DNA of 64,000 bases. Source: Shouchella lonarensis. GTDB taxonomy: Bacteria; Bacillota; Bacilli; Bacillales; Bacillaceae_D. This document shows positions 39,710 to 49,351 of this stretch, piece after piece. How positions within the stretch are numbered: position 1 is the first letter of the stretch; each line of letters opens with the position of its first letter. The DNA is taken from the NCBI RefSeq assembly GCF_900096965.1, contig NZ_FMYM01000006.1, positions 124,001 through 188,000 on the forward strand, in the 5' to 3' direction. The notes under the pieces were generated by a model, which was not told where the DNA came from, searched no databases, and saw only the letters and a program-made list of their open reading frames with translations. The translations under genes were made by a program, and so were the position numbers.

Positions 39710-40298
39710 TTTTTGTTCCTCCTATTACTTGCTTCAATACTGCCAATGCTTTAGCACGATGACTGATTTTATTTTTTACTTCCGGGGAAAGTTGTGCCAT
39801 CGTTTTCCCATACGCAGGAACAAAAAATATTGGATCATAGCCGAATCCATGTGTTCCACTGGGTTCGATTGCAATACTCCCCTCACATGTACCTTCAACA
39901 AATCGGGGCTTGCTTCCTGGTTCACTGATCGCAATGACACAATAGAAACGAGCAGTACGTTGTGAAGGTGCCATTTCCGCAAGTTCAGACAGGACTTTTT
40001 TAATATTTTCTTCATCACTACGACTTTCACCGGCATAACGTGCTGAATAGACGCCTGGTGCGCCGTCTAATGCATCGATCATCAAACCTGAGTCGTCAGC
40101 AATGACCGTTTTTCCTAAAAATCGGGACAACGTCTCTGATTTTTTTGCGGCATTTTCATGAAACGTTGCGCCATCTTCAATGATGCTCGGACATGTTGGA
40201 TAATCATATAGCGATTTCACTTCCCATGTTGGAGATAACATCGCCTCAAACTCTGCAATCTTCCCTTGATTTTCTGTCGCAATAATGATTTCACTCAT
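39684..40298 (-). CDS. rdgB: Non-canonical purine NTP pyrophosphatase (RdgB/HAM1)
   Basis: 204 residues from ATG 40298 (GGAGATGGTTCAT). Removes ITP, dITP and XTP from the nucleotide pool. [15 protein letters not shown] at the N-terminus binds the triphosphate; the DDSGL catalytic aspartates (about 69-73), GVYSARYAG and [11 protein letters not shown] are present. It overlaps rph by eight bases. Confidence 0.96.
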   Translation of the reverse strand: MSEIIIATENQGKIAEFEAMLSPTWEVKSLYDYPTCPSIIEDGATFHENAAKKSETLSRFLGKTVIADDSGLMIDALDGAPGVYSARYAGESRSDEENIKKVLSELAEMAPSQRTARFYCVIAISEPGSKPRFVEGTCEGSIAIEPSGTHGFGYDPIFFVPAYGKTMAQLSPEVKNKISHRAKALAVLKQVIGGTKNESIDCQR

Positions 40299-41058
40299 AT
40301 GAACCATCTCCATTTGCTGCTGTGTCAATAAATGAGACCGCATCTCCTAATACTGCTCGTTGCTCTTCAATCAATGTTCGAATCCCATTTTTTGCTAGAG
40401 ATAAACATTCCGTAAGTTGCGCCTCACTAAATACCGCTTCTTCTCCACTTCCTTGCACTTCAACAAATTTGCCGCTTCCTGTGCAAACAACGTTCATATC
40501 AACCTCAGCCTTCGCATCTTCTTCATAACATAAATCGCATACAGCACCTTCTTTTGATAAAATCCCGACGGAGATGGCTGCCAAGAAATCTTTTACGGGC
40601 CACTTCGTAATCAGCCCCTCATCTCGGGCTTTTTTTAACGCCAACACAACTGCTACGTAAGCCCCAGTAATCGACGCCGTCCGTGTTCCTCCATCCGCTT
40701 GAATGACATCACAATCAACCCAAAGTGTACGCTCACCAATTTTATCTAAATCAATCACAGCACGCAATGCCCGTCCAATGAGACGCTGAATTTCCATTGT
40801 TCGTCCAGTGCGCGTACCTTTTGCGGCTTCCCTTACTGTGCGTTCTGCAGTCGCACGCGGTAACATGGAATATTCTGCTGCTAACCACCCTTTTCCTTTG
40901 TTACGTAAAAAAGGCGGGACGCGGTGCTCGATGCTCGCGGTACAAATCACTTTTGTGTCACCCATCGCGATGAGCACCGACCCTTCGGCATATTTTGTAA
41001 AATGGGGAATCATGTTCACTGTACGTATTTCTGATTTCGATCGTCCATCTTGCCGCAT
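40291..41058 (-). CDS. rph: Ribonuclease PH
   Basis: 255-residue phosphorolytic 3'-5' exoribonuclease that trims tRNA 3' ends. Matches the family from [11 protein letters not shown] through [48 protein letters not shown] and [17 protein letters not shown]. First of a three-gene overlapping operon. Confidence 0.97.
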   Translation of the reverse strand: MRQDGRSKSEIRTVNMIPHFTKYAEGSVLIAMGDTKVICTASIEHRVPPFLRNKGKGWLAAEYSMLPRATAERTVREAAKGTRTGRTMEIQRLIGRALRAVIDLDKIGERTLWVDCDVIQADGGTRTASITGAYVAVVLALKKARDEGLITKWPVKDFLAAISVGILSKEGAVCDLCYEEDAKAEVDMNVVCTGSGKFVEVQGSGEEAVFSEAQLTECLSLAKNGIRTLIEEQRAVLGDAVSFIDTAANGDGSYE

Positions 41059-41110
41059 ATACTGTTCCCTCCGTAACTGTCCTGTTCCTCATCGTCTATT
41101 ATAACATAAG

Positions 41111-41137
41111 AAAAAAACACCTACAGTACGTAGGCGC
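41111..41137 (-). terminator. Terminator of gerM
   Basis: Minus-strand CGCCTAC/GTAGGTG stem with loop GTACT, then TTTTTTTC, in the gerM-rph gap. Confidence 0.85.
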
Positions 41138-41145
41138 CTATTTCC

Positions 41146-42243
41146 CTACAATGGTCTTTCATTTAACGTCTCTGGTCGTGTCACCGTTGCCGCAACTTGC
41201 CCTTCTTCAGTAGTCGTCTCCATTTCACCGTTAATTGTAATCGTCACTGCCTCAATCTCTTCTTGCTCTGTCAACGTAAGAGCAATGGCTTCTAACACGT
41301 CATTTCGGATTTCTTGCGTGTCATTTCCTGCTTGAATCGCCTCGTTAAAATTTAACATCACTTCTTTATCATTGATTGTTGGGGCTTCAAGTAATCTCAC
41401 TTCTGAAGACAAACTAGATAATAAGTTTGTAGAAAGCTCCGGTCCTTCAATGAGCGCGTTTACCGCTGCTGTCACCACGTCTTCTGTATTTTCTATCCGC
41501 CGCGTCACAGGAACATAATAAGTATCTTCTCCTTGTGATCCGATGAAATACACCGTTACATCTTCACTGTTTGTCATGTCAACAACGCCACTTGCTTCTA
41601 AATTAATTCCATCTGCGCGACTCAAATTTCCTTTAATAGGTGTACCGCCTTGTGGCATCGCAGTTAGCTCATAGCCGTCTACTTGTACCTTCACTTCATC
41701 CACATCATCAAACTGCGTTAACGTCCACGTCACTGCCTCTAACAATGCACGCTCATCGGCCACATGGTAGTCATTGAACTCGCTTGTAAAATTAGCCACT
41801 GCAATGTTTTCTTCTGTCATCATTTCAACCGACACTTCTGTTCCCGCCGGTAATACGGCTCTAAATCCGTTTGGCAGCATCTCCTGTATCGGACCACCTT
41901 CGACTAAATACTCCAGCGCTTGCTGCTTTGTTGCTTCTGTTTTTGGTAATATAAAGGTTTGTGGCACCACCATACCATTTGCGTCAATTAAATATAACTC
42001 TCGCTGATTTCGAGACGCCTCTGATTGATCATCTTTCGGTTCTGTCTCCTTATCCGTTCCTTCATTGGCTTCTTCTGCTCCATCTTCTTCACCTTGCTTC
42101 AGTTTATCAGCCTCTTCTTCAGACACATACGTGATTGGTGGCGTATCTAATTCTTCCGATTGATCACTTGCTCCTAGCGAGCATGCTGTACTGAAGACCA
42201 ATACTGCAACGAATGACACACCCATTCCAACTAATTTGCGCAT
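41146..42243 (-). CDS. gerM: Germination/sporulation lipoprotein GerM
   Basis: 365 residues. Lipoprotein (lipobox FSTAC, Cys21) with a Glu-rich linker (about 32-80) and two GerMN domains (about 95-205 and 225-345; repeats of the ALLEAVTWTLTQFDDVDEVKVQVDG type). GerM takes part in assembly of the mother-cell/forespore channel in B. subtilis. Position between rph and racE is conserved. Confidence 0.93.
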   Translation of the reverse strand: MRKLVGMGVSFVAVLVFSTACSLGASDQSEELDTPPITYVSEEEADKLKQGEEDGAEEANEGTDKETEPKDDQSEASRNQRELYLIDANGMVVPQTFILPKTEATKQQALEYLVEGGPIQEMLPNGFRAVLPAGTEVSVEMMTEENIAVANFTSEFNDYHVADERALLEAVTWTLTQFDDVDEVKVQVDGYELTAMPQGGTPIKGNLSRADGINLEASGVVDMTNSEDVTVYFIGSQGEDTYYVPVTRRIENTEDVVTAAVNALIEGPELSTNLLSSLSSEVRLLEAPTINDKEVMLNFNEAIQAGNDTQEIRNDVLEAIALTLTEQEEIEAVTITINGEMETTTEEGQVAATVTRPETLNERPL

Positions 42244-42322
42244 AAAATTCCCTCCCAGATTGGTTGTACTCCTATGTATACGAGCCTACTTTCCTTTTAG
42301 ACCTACGATATTCCTATAAAAC

Positions 42323-42346
42323 AAAAAAACATCTCAACCGAGATGC
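42323..42346 (-). terminator. Terminator of the TrhO gene
   Basis: Minus-strand GCATCTC/GAGATG stem with loop GGTT, then TTTTTTTG. Confidence 0.88.
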
Positions 42347-42358
42347 TTTTTGCTCCCT

Positions 42359-43327
42359 TTATTCGTATGCCGGCAAAGATTCTCCTAAAAGCGCAAGACG
42401 TTCCTGTTGTTCATCGGGAGAAAGGTTGTGCTCTTTCACATATAAATTACGAGGATGAACACGGCAAGCCGAAGTACATCCGCGCATATAGCGATGCTCA
42501 TTTTCTTCAGAGCATAAAATTTGCTTATTACATTCCGGGTTTGCACAATTGACATAACGCTCACATGGCGTACCGTCAAAATAGTCTTTCCCTACAACGG
42601 TTGGATCAACTTGATTAATGGGAACGGTTAAACGTTCATCGAACACGTAACATTGTCCATCCCACATATCCCCACGTACTTCTGGATCTTTCCCGTAAGT
42701 CACAATCCCACCGTGTAATTGGCTCACATCTTCAAATCCTTCCTGCTTCAACCATCCAGAAAATTTCTCACAACGAATGCCACCGGTACAGTAAGTAAGA
42801 ATCTTCTTGCCTTCAAACTGCGCTTTATTTTCTCGTACCCAGTCAGGTAAATCACGGAACGTTTTAATATCAGGACGAACCGCACCACGAAAATGTCCAA
42901 CATCATATTCATAGTCATTACGCGCATCAATGACAACCGTATCATCGCGCAACATCGCTTCTTTCCACTCTTTTGGAGATAAATATGTTCCCGTCAATTG
43001 ACGTGGATCAATATCATCTTCATGCAAGCGTAATGTCACAAGTTCTTCGCGTGGGCGTACGTGCATTTTTTTAAATGCATGCGCGTCAGTAAGGTCAATT
43101 TTAAAAATAATATCCTTGAATAACGAATTTGCTTCCATTGCAGCCATATATACATCCGTATCTGCCTTTAAACCGGACACTGTCCCGTTAATGCCTTCGC
43201 CCGCAATTAAGATGCGCCCCTTTAAATTCAAACTACGACAAAACGCAAGATGATCTGCCGCGAATTGTTCCGGATCCTCGATCGTTGTGTAATGATAATA
43301 CAATAGTACCCGATATGCTTTTTCCAT
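42359..43327 (-). CDS. trhO: Rhodanese-fold tRNA uridine-34 hydroxylase (TrhO/YceA family)
   Basis: 322 residues. Prephenate-independent, oxygen-dependent hydroxylation of U34 in tRNA is the known job of the family. N-terminal ferredoxin-like domain ([16 protein letters not shown]) is followed by the rhodanese domain with active cysteine loop [16 protein letters not shown] (about 185). A cysteine-rich C-terminus ([12 protein letters not shown] and CTSACR) is a likely zinc site. Monocistronic with a terminator. B. subtilis YbfQ is the counterpart; its gene lies elsewhere there. Confidence 0.92.
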   Translation of the reverse strand: MEKAYRVLLYYHYTTIEDPEQFAADHLAFCRSLNLKGRILIAGEGINGTVSGLKADTDVYMAAMEANSLFKDIIFKIDLTDAHAFKKMHVRPREELVTLRLHEDDIDPRQLTGTYLSPKEWKEAMLRDDTVVIDARNDYEYDVGHFRGAVRPDIKTFRDLPDWVRENKAQFEGKKILTYCTGGIRCEKFSGWLKQEGFEDVSQLHGGIVTYGKDPEVRGDMWDGQCYVFDERLTVPINQVDPTVVGKDYFDGTPCERYVNCANPECNKQILCSEENEHRYMRGCTSACRVHPRNLYVKEHNLSPDEQQERLALLGESLPAYE

Positions 43328-43468
43328 TTCATTTCACCTATCCTATTCGTATTTGCAAGATACAATGTGTAGGTGTGACGCCTAAACAATCCTTGATCTT
43401 GTTCGGAAAAATAATTTTCCCGCTACATTATTATACAAAAATATATGGAAATGTCCAGTTGCATAAGA

Positions 43469-43489
43469 AAAGCGCCTCATGGCGCTTTC
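43469..43489 (-). terminator. Terminator of the ferredoxin gene
   Basis: Minus-strand AAGCGCC/GGCGCTT with loop ATGA, then TTTTC. Confidence 0.85.
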
Positions 43490-43498
43490 TTTTACTCC

Positions 43499-43741
43499 TT
43501 AATCCTCAACTCCAAAAAATTCCTCTGCCTTCTTCAAAAACTTCTCGTCTTCAGGCTTCATTTCATATTCTTCTACAATTGCATCTACTGGACATACACC
43601 TTGACACGCGCCACAATCTATGCAAATGTCGGGATTAATGTAATATTGGTCTTCGCCTTCTTCAATGCAATCTACTGGACATACATCGACACATTCGCCG
43701 GCTTTTTCTCCAATACAAGGACTCAAAATGACAAATGACAT
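43499..43741 (-). CDS. Bacillus-type ferredoxin (7Fe or 8Fe)
   Basis: 80 residues from ATG 43741 (AAGGAGTTGAAAAAG). Two cluster motifs: CIGEKAGECVDVCPVDC (about 9-25) and CIDCGACQGVCPVD (about 39-52). The first lacks the usual CxxC spacing, as in [3Fe-4S]+[4Fe-4S] ferredoxins. An acidic C-terminal helix follows. Electron carrier; partner unknown. Confidence 0.93.
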   Translation of the reverse strand: MSFVILSPCIGEKAGECVDVCPVDCIEEGEDQYYINPDICIDCGACQGVCPVDAIVEEYEMKPEDEKFLKKAEEFFGVED

Positions 43742-43916
43742 CTTTTTCAACTCCTTTACAACAAAATACAAACAAGCATTTAAAACAGTTTTCACTTGTT
43801 TTGTTTATGATAAGCAGATCATCCTGACTACTGCAGAGACTTATCGTAAAGTGTCTATCACTTCTTATATCATACAACTTTTTGTGCGAAACTTAAAGGG
43901 GGTAAAAGAAAAAAGA

Positions 43917-44771
43917 CTATGAACATAATCCTTTTCCTACAATAGAATGATCATATGTATCTGCCGGTAGACGAGACGCTAAATCAACTTCAACAACAAG
44001 CCCTGTCTCTACATGCAGTGATTGAGCGGCAAGTTGCTTAAATTGAGCTGCATCACCCGTTGTGTAAAAGCGGTAAGTAGGCATCACGTCTCCTTGTTGC
44101 GCTTGATTATAGTGGAACAACAAGCTGCTCACTTCCCGTGCTGTTTCCTTTGCAGATGAAATGATTTTCACATGTGGTGGTAAACACGACGCAATCACAG
44201 ATGTTAATAGCGGATAGTGCGTACACCCTAAGATCAATGTGTCAAATGTCGTTGTTTGTAACGGTGCAAGTGATTGTTTGACAACTGCCAACGCTTCGGG
44301 GCCAGTCACAATTCCTTGCTCTACAAGCGGAACAAACAGCGGACAAGCTAAGCTTTCGACCACAACATCTCCTTTAATCGCAGTCAGCGCAACTGTGTAC
44401 GCGCCGCTATCAATCGTGCCCGATGTGCCGATGACTGCAATTTCACCGCGCTCGCTTGCTTGGATCGCACTAATTGCACCCGGACGAATCACACCGACAA
44501 CAGGAATAGATAATTTATTTCGGGCTTCCTCTAATACAACTGCCGTTGCTGTATTACAGGCAATCACAATCATCTTCACATCTGCTTCCAATAAGCGGTC
44601 AATCATTTGCCAAGTGAATCTCCTGACTTCTTCTCTCGATCTTGGACCGTAGGGGCACCTAGCCGAATCTCCGATATACACAATGCTCTCTTTTGATAGT
44701 TGCCTAATAATTTCCGTTGCAACCGTAAGTCCCCCAATACCCGAATCAATGATGCCTATTGGCTTATTCAT
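43917..44771 (-). CDS. racE: Glutamate racemase
   Basis: 284 residues, makes D-glutamate for peptidoglycan. The two catalytic cysteines lie in VIACNTATAVV (about 73) and LGCTHYPLL (about 184); GIIDSGIGGLTV starts the fold. Position next to gerM/ysmB is conserved in Bacillus, where the gene is racE (murI). It is 14 bases from the MarR-gene stop, so the two are likely one unit. Confidence 0.96.
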   Translation of the reverse strand: MNKPIGIIDSGIGGLTVATEIIRQLSKESIVYIGDSARCPYGPRSREEVRRFTWQMIDRLLEADVKMIVIACNTATAVVLEEARNKLSIPVVGVIRPGAISAIQASERGEIAVIGTSGTIDSGAYTVALTAIKGDVVVESLACPLFVPLVEQGIVTGPEALAVVKQSLAPLQTTTFDTLILGCTHYPLLTSVIASCLPPHVKIISSAKETAREVSSLLFHYNQAQQGDVMPTYRFYTTGDAAQFKQLAAQSLHVETGLVVEVDLASRLPADTYDHSIVGKGLCS

Positions 44772-44785
44772 GCTTTATCTCTCCT

Positions 44786-45256
44786 CTATTGTTCCGAACG
44801 CGCCGCACGTTTTTCCTTCATCGTTTTTAAAAGCACATGCAAATTTGCTTCTAATAAATCAACTTGGTCACAGCTAAAATCAGTTAACATCTCCGCCAAG
44901 TATTGCTGTCGTTTTACAATCACTTCTTGGATAATTGTTTGACCTTTTTCGAGTAAATGAATACGAACAACACGTCGGTCCTTTTCATCTTTCACACGAG
45001 AGACTAGACCATTCCTCTCCATACGGTCTACTAAATCTGTCGTTGTGCTGCACGCCAGATGAATACGGGTCGACAATTCACCGATGGTCATATCACCATA
45101 TTCATTTAACCACTGTAACGCCACAAACTGTGGTGGTGTAATGGGGAAATGAGCGAGGATTTCGCGCCCTTTTTGCTTCACTAAGTCGGATATTTTACGT
45201 AAAGACCGTTCAATATCGGCAAATTGATGTTCATTTCTTTGCTCATGCGTGTTCAT
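44786..45256 (-). CDS. ysmB: MarR-family regulator (YsmB)
   Basis: 156 residues from ATG 45256 (AAAGGATTGAATTTG). Winged-helix regulator with HTH GELSTRIHLACSTTTDLVDRMERNGLV (about 60-86) and wing KDEKDRRVVRIHLL. Forms a unit with racE. Ligand and targets unknown. Confidence 0.9.
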   Translation of the reverse strand: MNTHEQRNEHQFADIERSLRKISDLVKQKGREILAHFPITPPQFVALQWLNEYGDMTIGELSTRIHLACSTTTDLVDRMERNGLVSRVKDEKDRRVVRIHLLEKGQTIIQEVIVKRQQYLAEMLTDFSCDQVDLLEANLHVLLKTMKEKRAARSEQ

Positions 45257-45397
45257 CAAATTCAATCCTTTCAGAGAAGCAATGGCACTTACATCGACGT
45301 TTGTCCCCGCTAATCTTTATATTTCTATCTACACACCATACCTATTATAAACTATTTTACCTAATATGCCGCCCATTCAGCAACACCTTTTTCCGCT

Positions 45398-45433
45398 AAA
45401 AAAACAAGCGCTGCAAGAACGCTTGTTTTTTTA
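45398..45433 (-). terminator. Terminator of ptsHI
   Basis: Minus-strand ACAAGCG/CGCTTGT stem followed by seven T residues. Confidence 0.88.
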
Positions 45434-45441
45434 TGATACCT

Positions 45442-47169
45442 TTACCTTGTCGCCTGGCCATACTTGGCCTGCACAAGTTGTTTTACTTCTTCTGCTATAC
45501 CTTTCCTTAAGGCTTCCAGAGCGAGCGGCACTGCTTCGGATCTTTTGATTGATGCCAGTTGACTCCGTGCTGGTAAAATAGACGTCGCACTCATACTTAG
45601 TTCATCTAAACCTAATCCTAACAACAACGGAATCGCTGTTTCATCTCCAGCCATTTCTCCGCACATCCCAACCCATTTTCCATGCTTATGTGCTGCTTCT
45701 GCAACCATTTGGACAAGACGCAAAACTGCCGGATGGTACGGTTGATACAAATAAGCAACACGCTCATTCATTCGATCCGCTGCTAACGTATACTGAATTA
45801 AATCGTTTGTACCAATGCTAAAGAAATCGACTTCCTGAGCGAATTGTTCAGCCGCAACCGCTGTAGAAGGGATTTCAACCATAATACCAACTTCCATTTC
45901 ATCGGACGTGTCAATGCCTTCGCTCGTTAAGCGCGCTTTCTCATCTTCCAGCAAGTGTTTTGCTGCACGCAATTCTTCCAATGTCGCGATCATTGGAAAC
46001 ATCACTTTTAAGTTACCGAAGACACTTGCTCTAAGTAATGCCCGCAATTGCGTTCTGAAGATATCTTCGCGTTCTAAACATAATCGAATGGCCCGAAAGC
46101 CTAAAAATGGATTTAATTCCTCGGGTAAATTTAAATAAGACAATTCTTTATCTCCACCGATGTCAAGCGTACGAATGACAACTGGCTTCCCTTCCATACG
46201 TTCCACAACTTCTTTATACGCTGCAAATTGCTCTTCCTCGCTTGGCAACTCACTTCGGTCCATATAGAGGAACTCAGTACGGTACAAACCAATGCCTTCA
46301 GCACCGTTTTGTAATACTCCTTCTAAGTCTTTTGGTGTTCCAATATTTGCCGCAAGCTCAATATGGTGATGATCCTGTGTCATTGTTTTTTTCGTCGCCA
46401 ACTTTGCCCATTCGGCTTTTTGTTTCTGAAAATCTGCTTGCTTCTCACGATACAACGTTAATTCTTCCTCTGTTGGATCTACAATAACCACACCACTTAC
46501 ACCATCAACAATAATCATCATCCCATTTTCAACTTTGTCAGTAATCATTTTTGTCCCAACAACAGCAGGGATTTCAAGTGAACGAGACATAATCGCTGAA
46601 TGAGACGTCCGTCCCCCTATGTTCGTGGCAAAGCCTTTAATGACTGCCGGGTTTAATTGTGCCGTATCAGATGGAGTTAAGTCATGCGCAATAATGACTG
46701 TATCTTCTCTAATATCCGCAAGAGAAGACATGTCAATGCCTAATAAATGACGTAACACGCGCCTAGAGACGTCGCGAATATCACTTGCTCGCTCACGCAT
46801 ATAATCATTGTCCATATTCTCAAACATCGCAACAAACATCGCTGCAACGTTATCCAGCGCATACGCAGCAGTCACTCTATCCGTCTCAATTTTAGACTTT
46901 GTTGCCTCCACAAACTCAGGATCACTTAACACGAGTAAATGCGCTGCAAAAATTTCTGCTTTTTCCTCGCCCAGCTCCTGACGGGTTTTTTCTTGAATAT
47001 GTGCTAACTCACCACGTGCCTTATCAAGTGCTTTATCCAAGTGAGCACATTCCTCGCTTGGATGATTTGTTGTTTTCTCTTTGATCGTTAGGTCGGGCTC
47101 TTTGTACACAAAAGCCTTGGCAATTGCCACACCTGTCGATGCAGCAATTCCGTTTAACAAGTCGCCCAT
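45442..47169 (-). CDS. ptsI: PTS enzyme I
   Basis: 575 residues. Transfers phosphate from phosphoenolpyruvate to HPr. Phosphorylated His in [21 protein letters not shown] (about 190), PEP-binding residues in [13 protein letters not shown] and [30 protein letters not shown], and the catalytic Cys in GMCGEMAGD (about 503). Follows ptsH by three bases. In B. subtilis this pair sits behind ptsG instead. Confidence 0.97.
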   Translation of the reverse strand: MGDLLNGIAASTGVAIAKAFVYKEPDLTIKEKTTNHPSEECAHLDKALDKARGELAHIQEKTRQELGEEKAEIFAAHLLVLSDPEFVEATKSKIETDRVTAAYALDNVAAMFVAMFENMDNDYMRERASDIRDVSRRVLRHLLGIDMSSLADIREDTVIIAHDLTPSDTAQLNPAVIKGFATNIGGRTSHSAIMSRSLEIPAVVGTKMITDKVENGMMIIVDGVSGVVIVDPTEEELTLYREKQADFQKQKAEWAKLATKKTMTQDHHHIELAANIGTPKDLEGVLQNGAEGIGLYRTEFLYMDRSELPSEEEQFAAYKEVVERMEGKPVVIRTLDIGGDKELSYLNLPEELNPFLGFRAIRLCLEREDIFRTQLRALLRASVFGNLKVMFPMIATLEELRAAKHLLEDEKARLTSEGIDTSDEMEVGIMVEIPSTAVAAEQFAQEVDFFSIGTNDLIQYTLAADRMNERVAYLYQPYHPAVLRLVQMVAEAAHKHGKWVGMCGEMAGDETAIPLLLGLGLDELSMSATSILPARSQLASIKRSEAVPLALEALRKGIAEEVKQLVQAKYGQATR

Positions 47170-47172
47170 CTG

Positions 47173-47436
47173 CTACTCTCCCAGCCCTTCTTGAATCACT
47201 TTCTCGATTGCAGCAAGTGCTTCCTCTGCATCGCTACCTTCAGCTTTAATTGTTACGTCAGCACCTTTGCCAACACCAAGTGACATGACGCCCATAATTG
47301 ACTTTAAATTCACAGTCTTTCCTTTGTAAGACAACGTGAGCTCAGATGCGTATTGTCCTGCTTTATTGACGAGTTGCGTGGCTGGCCGCGCATGAATACC
47401 TGTTTCTGATGTAATATGAAATGTTTTTTCTGCCAT
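47173..47436 (-). CDS. ptsH: Phosphocarrier HPr
   Basis: 87 residues from ATG 47436. His15 in [12 protein letters not shown] accepts phosphate from enzyme I; Ser46 in [12 protein letters not shown] is the HPr kinase target for catabolite repression through CcpA. The frame is open upstream, but GAGG before ATG fits this start. Confidence 0.97.
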   Translation of the reverse strand: MAEKTFHITSETGIHARPATQLVNKAGQYASELTLSYKGKTVNLKSIMGVMSLGVGKGADVTIKAEGSDAEEALAAIEKVIQEGLGE

Positions 47437-47591
47437 ATGAGATTCCTCTTTTCTCTTAGCTTTTCTTAAATCTAAAATGAACAACACGACGGATATAGCG
47501 CCTCTTATGTTTATCTCCAGAATTCCCCATCAGGCACAATTCTATCCATATGGTCAACGAATGCTTCTCCAACTGGAAATGAAACAACGTC

Positions 47592-47620
47592 ATTATAGCA
47601 TGACGCTTTTCACCTTTCAA
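47592..47620 (-). promoter_or_regulatory. Sigma-A promoter of ptsHI
   Basis: Minus-strand TTGAAA, 17 bases, TATAAT, about 155 bases before ptsH, leaving a long leader with no clear structure. Confidence 0.72.
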
Positions 47621-47709
47621 CATAGAATGACATATCAGGAATAATATGTTTGACTGTCATGTGAAATAAACAAATGTTGGGAAGAAAATTCCTCTGAAAT
47701 CGCCTATTC

Positions 47710-47737
47710 ACACCTCTCTCCCTCTACACATATACTG
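47710..47737 (+). promoter_or_regulatory. Sigma-K-type promoter of gerE
   Basis: AC, 17 bases, CATATACTG on the plus strand (8 of 9 to CATANNNTA). gerE is a sigma-K gene in B. subtilis. Confidence 0.62.
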
Positions 47738-47804
47738 TGGTGACTAAAGCCTTTTAGGTCATATTTCAGACCAGCTCTTGGCCCGGCATGAAGGAGTGAA
47801 CATA

Positions 47805-48029
47805 TTGAAAGGAGCAGACTTCGAAAACAAACCCTTACTAACGAGAAGGGAACGCGAAGTATTCGAACTACTCATCCAAGATCACACGACCAAAGAAATT
47901 GCCGATAAGCTTTTTATTAGCGAGAAAACCGTTCGCAACCATATATCTAATACAATGCAGAAGCTGGGAGTTAAGGGGCGCTCTCAAGCCGTCATCGAAT
48001 TGATACGACTAGGCGAATTGCAAATTTAA
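47805..48029 (+). CDS. gerE: Late-sporulation regulator GerE
   Basis: 74 residues, exactly the B. subtilis length, from TTG 47805 after AAGGAGTGAACATA (an upstream in-frame ATG at 47778 lacks spacing). LuxR-type HTH throughout: PLLTRREREVFELL, TTKEIADKLFISEKTVRNHIS. Regulates late coat genes in the mother cell. Confidence 0.95.
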   Translation: MKGADFENKPLLTRREREVFELLIQDHTTKEIADKLFISEKTVRNHISNTMQKLGVKGRSQAVIELIRLGELQI

Positions 48030-48035
48030 AGCATG

Positions 48036-48064
48036 AAAGCCTGCAAAAAACGCAGGCTTTTTTC
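48036..48064. terminator. Bidirectional terminator between gerE and ysmA
   Basis: Perfect AAAGCCTGC/GCAGGCTTT stem with loop AAAAAAC and T-runs on both strands. Confidence 0.93.
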
Positions 48065-48084
48065 GGTGTAATTTTAATTTTTTA

Positions 48085-48531
48085 CTATAGTGCTTGTAAT
48101 GCTGCCAGACTTGTTTCTCCTATTGGACGTGCTCTGCCTGTGTTTACATCAACTTGCACTAAAGTTCCCCGTCCAGTTAAACAGACCTCTCCATTATTTA
48201 ATCCAACATAATGCACATCGAACGACGATGTTCCAAGTTTGTCAACCTTTACCCCGATCTCAATTGTGTCCCCGTACTTCATTTGCGCAATATAATCACA
48301 TTGCAAATCCGCTGTCACAATCATCGTTTCCATTGGTTTTTTTAGCCATTGCTTCATTAAACCATGGCGCTCAAAAAATTGGAGCCTTGCCTGTTCAAAA
48401 TAGACAAAAGCAACGGTATTGTTCACATGACCGAATGCATCTGTCTCTGAAAAACGAACATGGATCGGCGTAAAAAATTGAAATGAGTCGCGCCATGTAT
48501 CCAAATCATGAATATACGCTGGTATCTTCAT
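48085..48531 (-). CDS. ysmA: Acyl-CoA thioesterase, 4HBT hotdog fold (YsmA)
   Basis: 148 residues. VRFSETDAFGHVNNTVAFVYFEQARLQFF is the hotdog active-site helix with the catalytic Asp of the 4-hydroxybenzoyl-CoA thioesterase group. Neighbour of gerE as in B. subtilis. Substrate chain unknown. Confidence 0.88.
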   Translation of the reverse strand: MKIPAYIHDLDTWRDSFQFFTPIHVRFSETDAFGHVNNTVAFVYFEQARLQFFERHGLMKQWLKKPMETMIVTADLQCDYIAQMKYGDTIEIGVKVDKLGTSSFDVHYVGLNNGEVCLTGRGTLVQVDVNTGRARPIGETSLAALQAL

Positions 48532-48545
48532 CTACATTTCCCCCT

Positions 48546-48591
48546 AAAAAACAAGCTGTCTCTATCGTCAAAATGAGACAGAGACAGCCTT
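48546..48591 (-). terminator. Terminator of sdhCAB
   Basis: Minus-strand AAGGCTGTCTCT/AGAGACAGCTT, then TGTTTTTTA. Confidence 0.92.
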
Positions 48592-48596
48592 GATGA

Positions 48597-49349
48597 TTAC
48601 TCACTACCAAAGAAATTCTTGAATGACTGTAATGCCGTTGCCCGATTTAAAGCAGCAATCGACGTCGTCAGCGGGATACCTTTTGGACACGACTGCACAC
48701 AATTTTGTGAGTTTCCGCAGTCTGCCAGTCCACCCTCTGTCATAATTTCTTTTAACCGTTCTTCTTTATTCATTTCACCTGTTGGGTGCGCATTAAACAA
48801 GCGTACCTGTGAAAGTGCGGCAGGACCAATGAAATCAGATTTAGAATTAACATTTGGACATGATTCTAAACAGACACCGCATGTCATACATTTTGACAGC
48901 TCATACGCCCATTGACGGCGCTTTTCAGCCATGCGCGGACCGGGACCGAGGTCATATGTCCCGTCAATTGGAATCCACGCTTTTACCTTTTTAAGTGAAT
49001 CAAACATGCGACGACGATCAACGATTAAGTCACGTACAACCGGAAATGTTTTCATTGGTTCAAGACGAATCGGTTGTGTTAATTTATCCACTAATGCTGT
49101 ACATGATTGCCGTGGTTTGCCGTTAATGACCATGGAACATGCGCCGCACACTTCTTCTAAACAGTTCATATCCCAAGCAACCGGTGTGGTTTTTTCGCCA
49201 CGCGCATTGACAGGGTTCCGACGTATCTCCATTAAGCAAGAAATCACATTGGCATTTGGACGATACGGCAACTTAAATTCTTCTTCATACGTGTTGCCAT
49301 CCGGACCATCTTGCCGGGTAATTAAAAACGTAATTGTTTTTTCGCTCAT
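48597..49349 (-). CDS. sdhB: Succinate dehydrogenase iron-sulfur subunit
   Basis: 250 residues. Cysteine clusters CLEEVCGACSMVINGKPRQSC ([2Fe-2S]), CMTCGVCLESCP and CVQSCP ([4Fe-4S] and [3Fe-4S]). Passes electrons from SdhA to the haem subunit and menaquinone. Last gene of sdhCAB. Confidence 0.97.
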   Translation of the reverse strand: MSEKTITFLITRQDGPDGNTYEEEFKLPYRPNANVISCLMEIRRNPVNARGEKTTPVAWDMNCLEEVCGACSMVINGKPRQSCTALVDKLTQPIRLEPMKTFPVVRDLIVDRRRMFDSLKKVKAWIPIDGTYDLGPGPRMAEKRRQWAYELSKCMTCGVCLESCPNVNSKSDFIGPAALSQVRLFNAHPTGEMNKEERLKEIMTEGGLADCGNSQNCVQSCPKGIPLTTSIAALNRATALQSFKNFFGSE

Positions 49350-49351
49350 TC

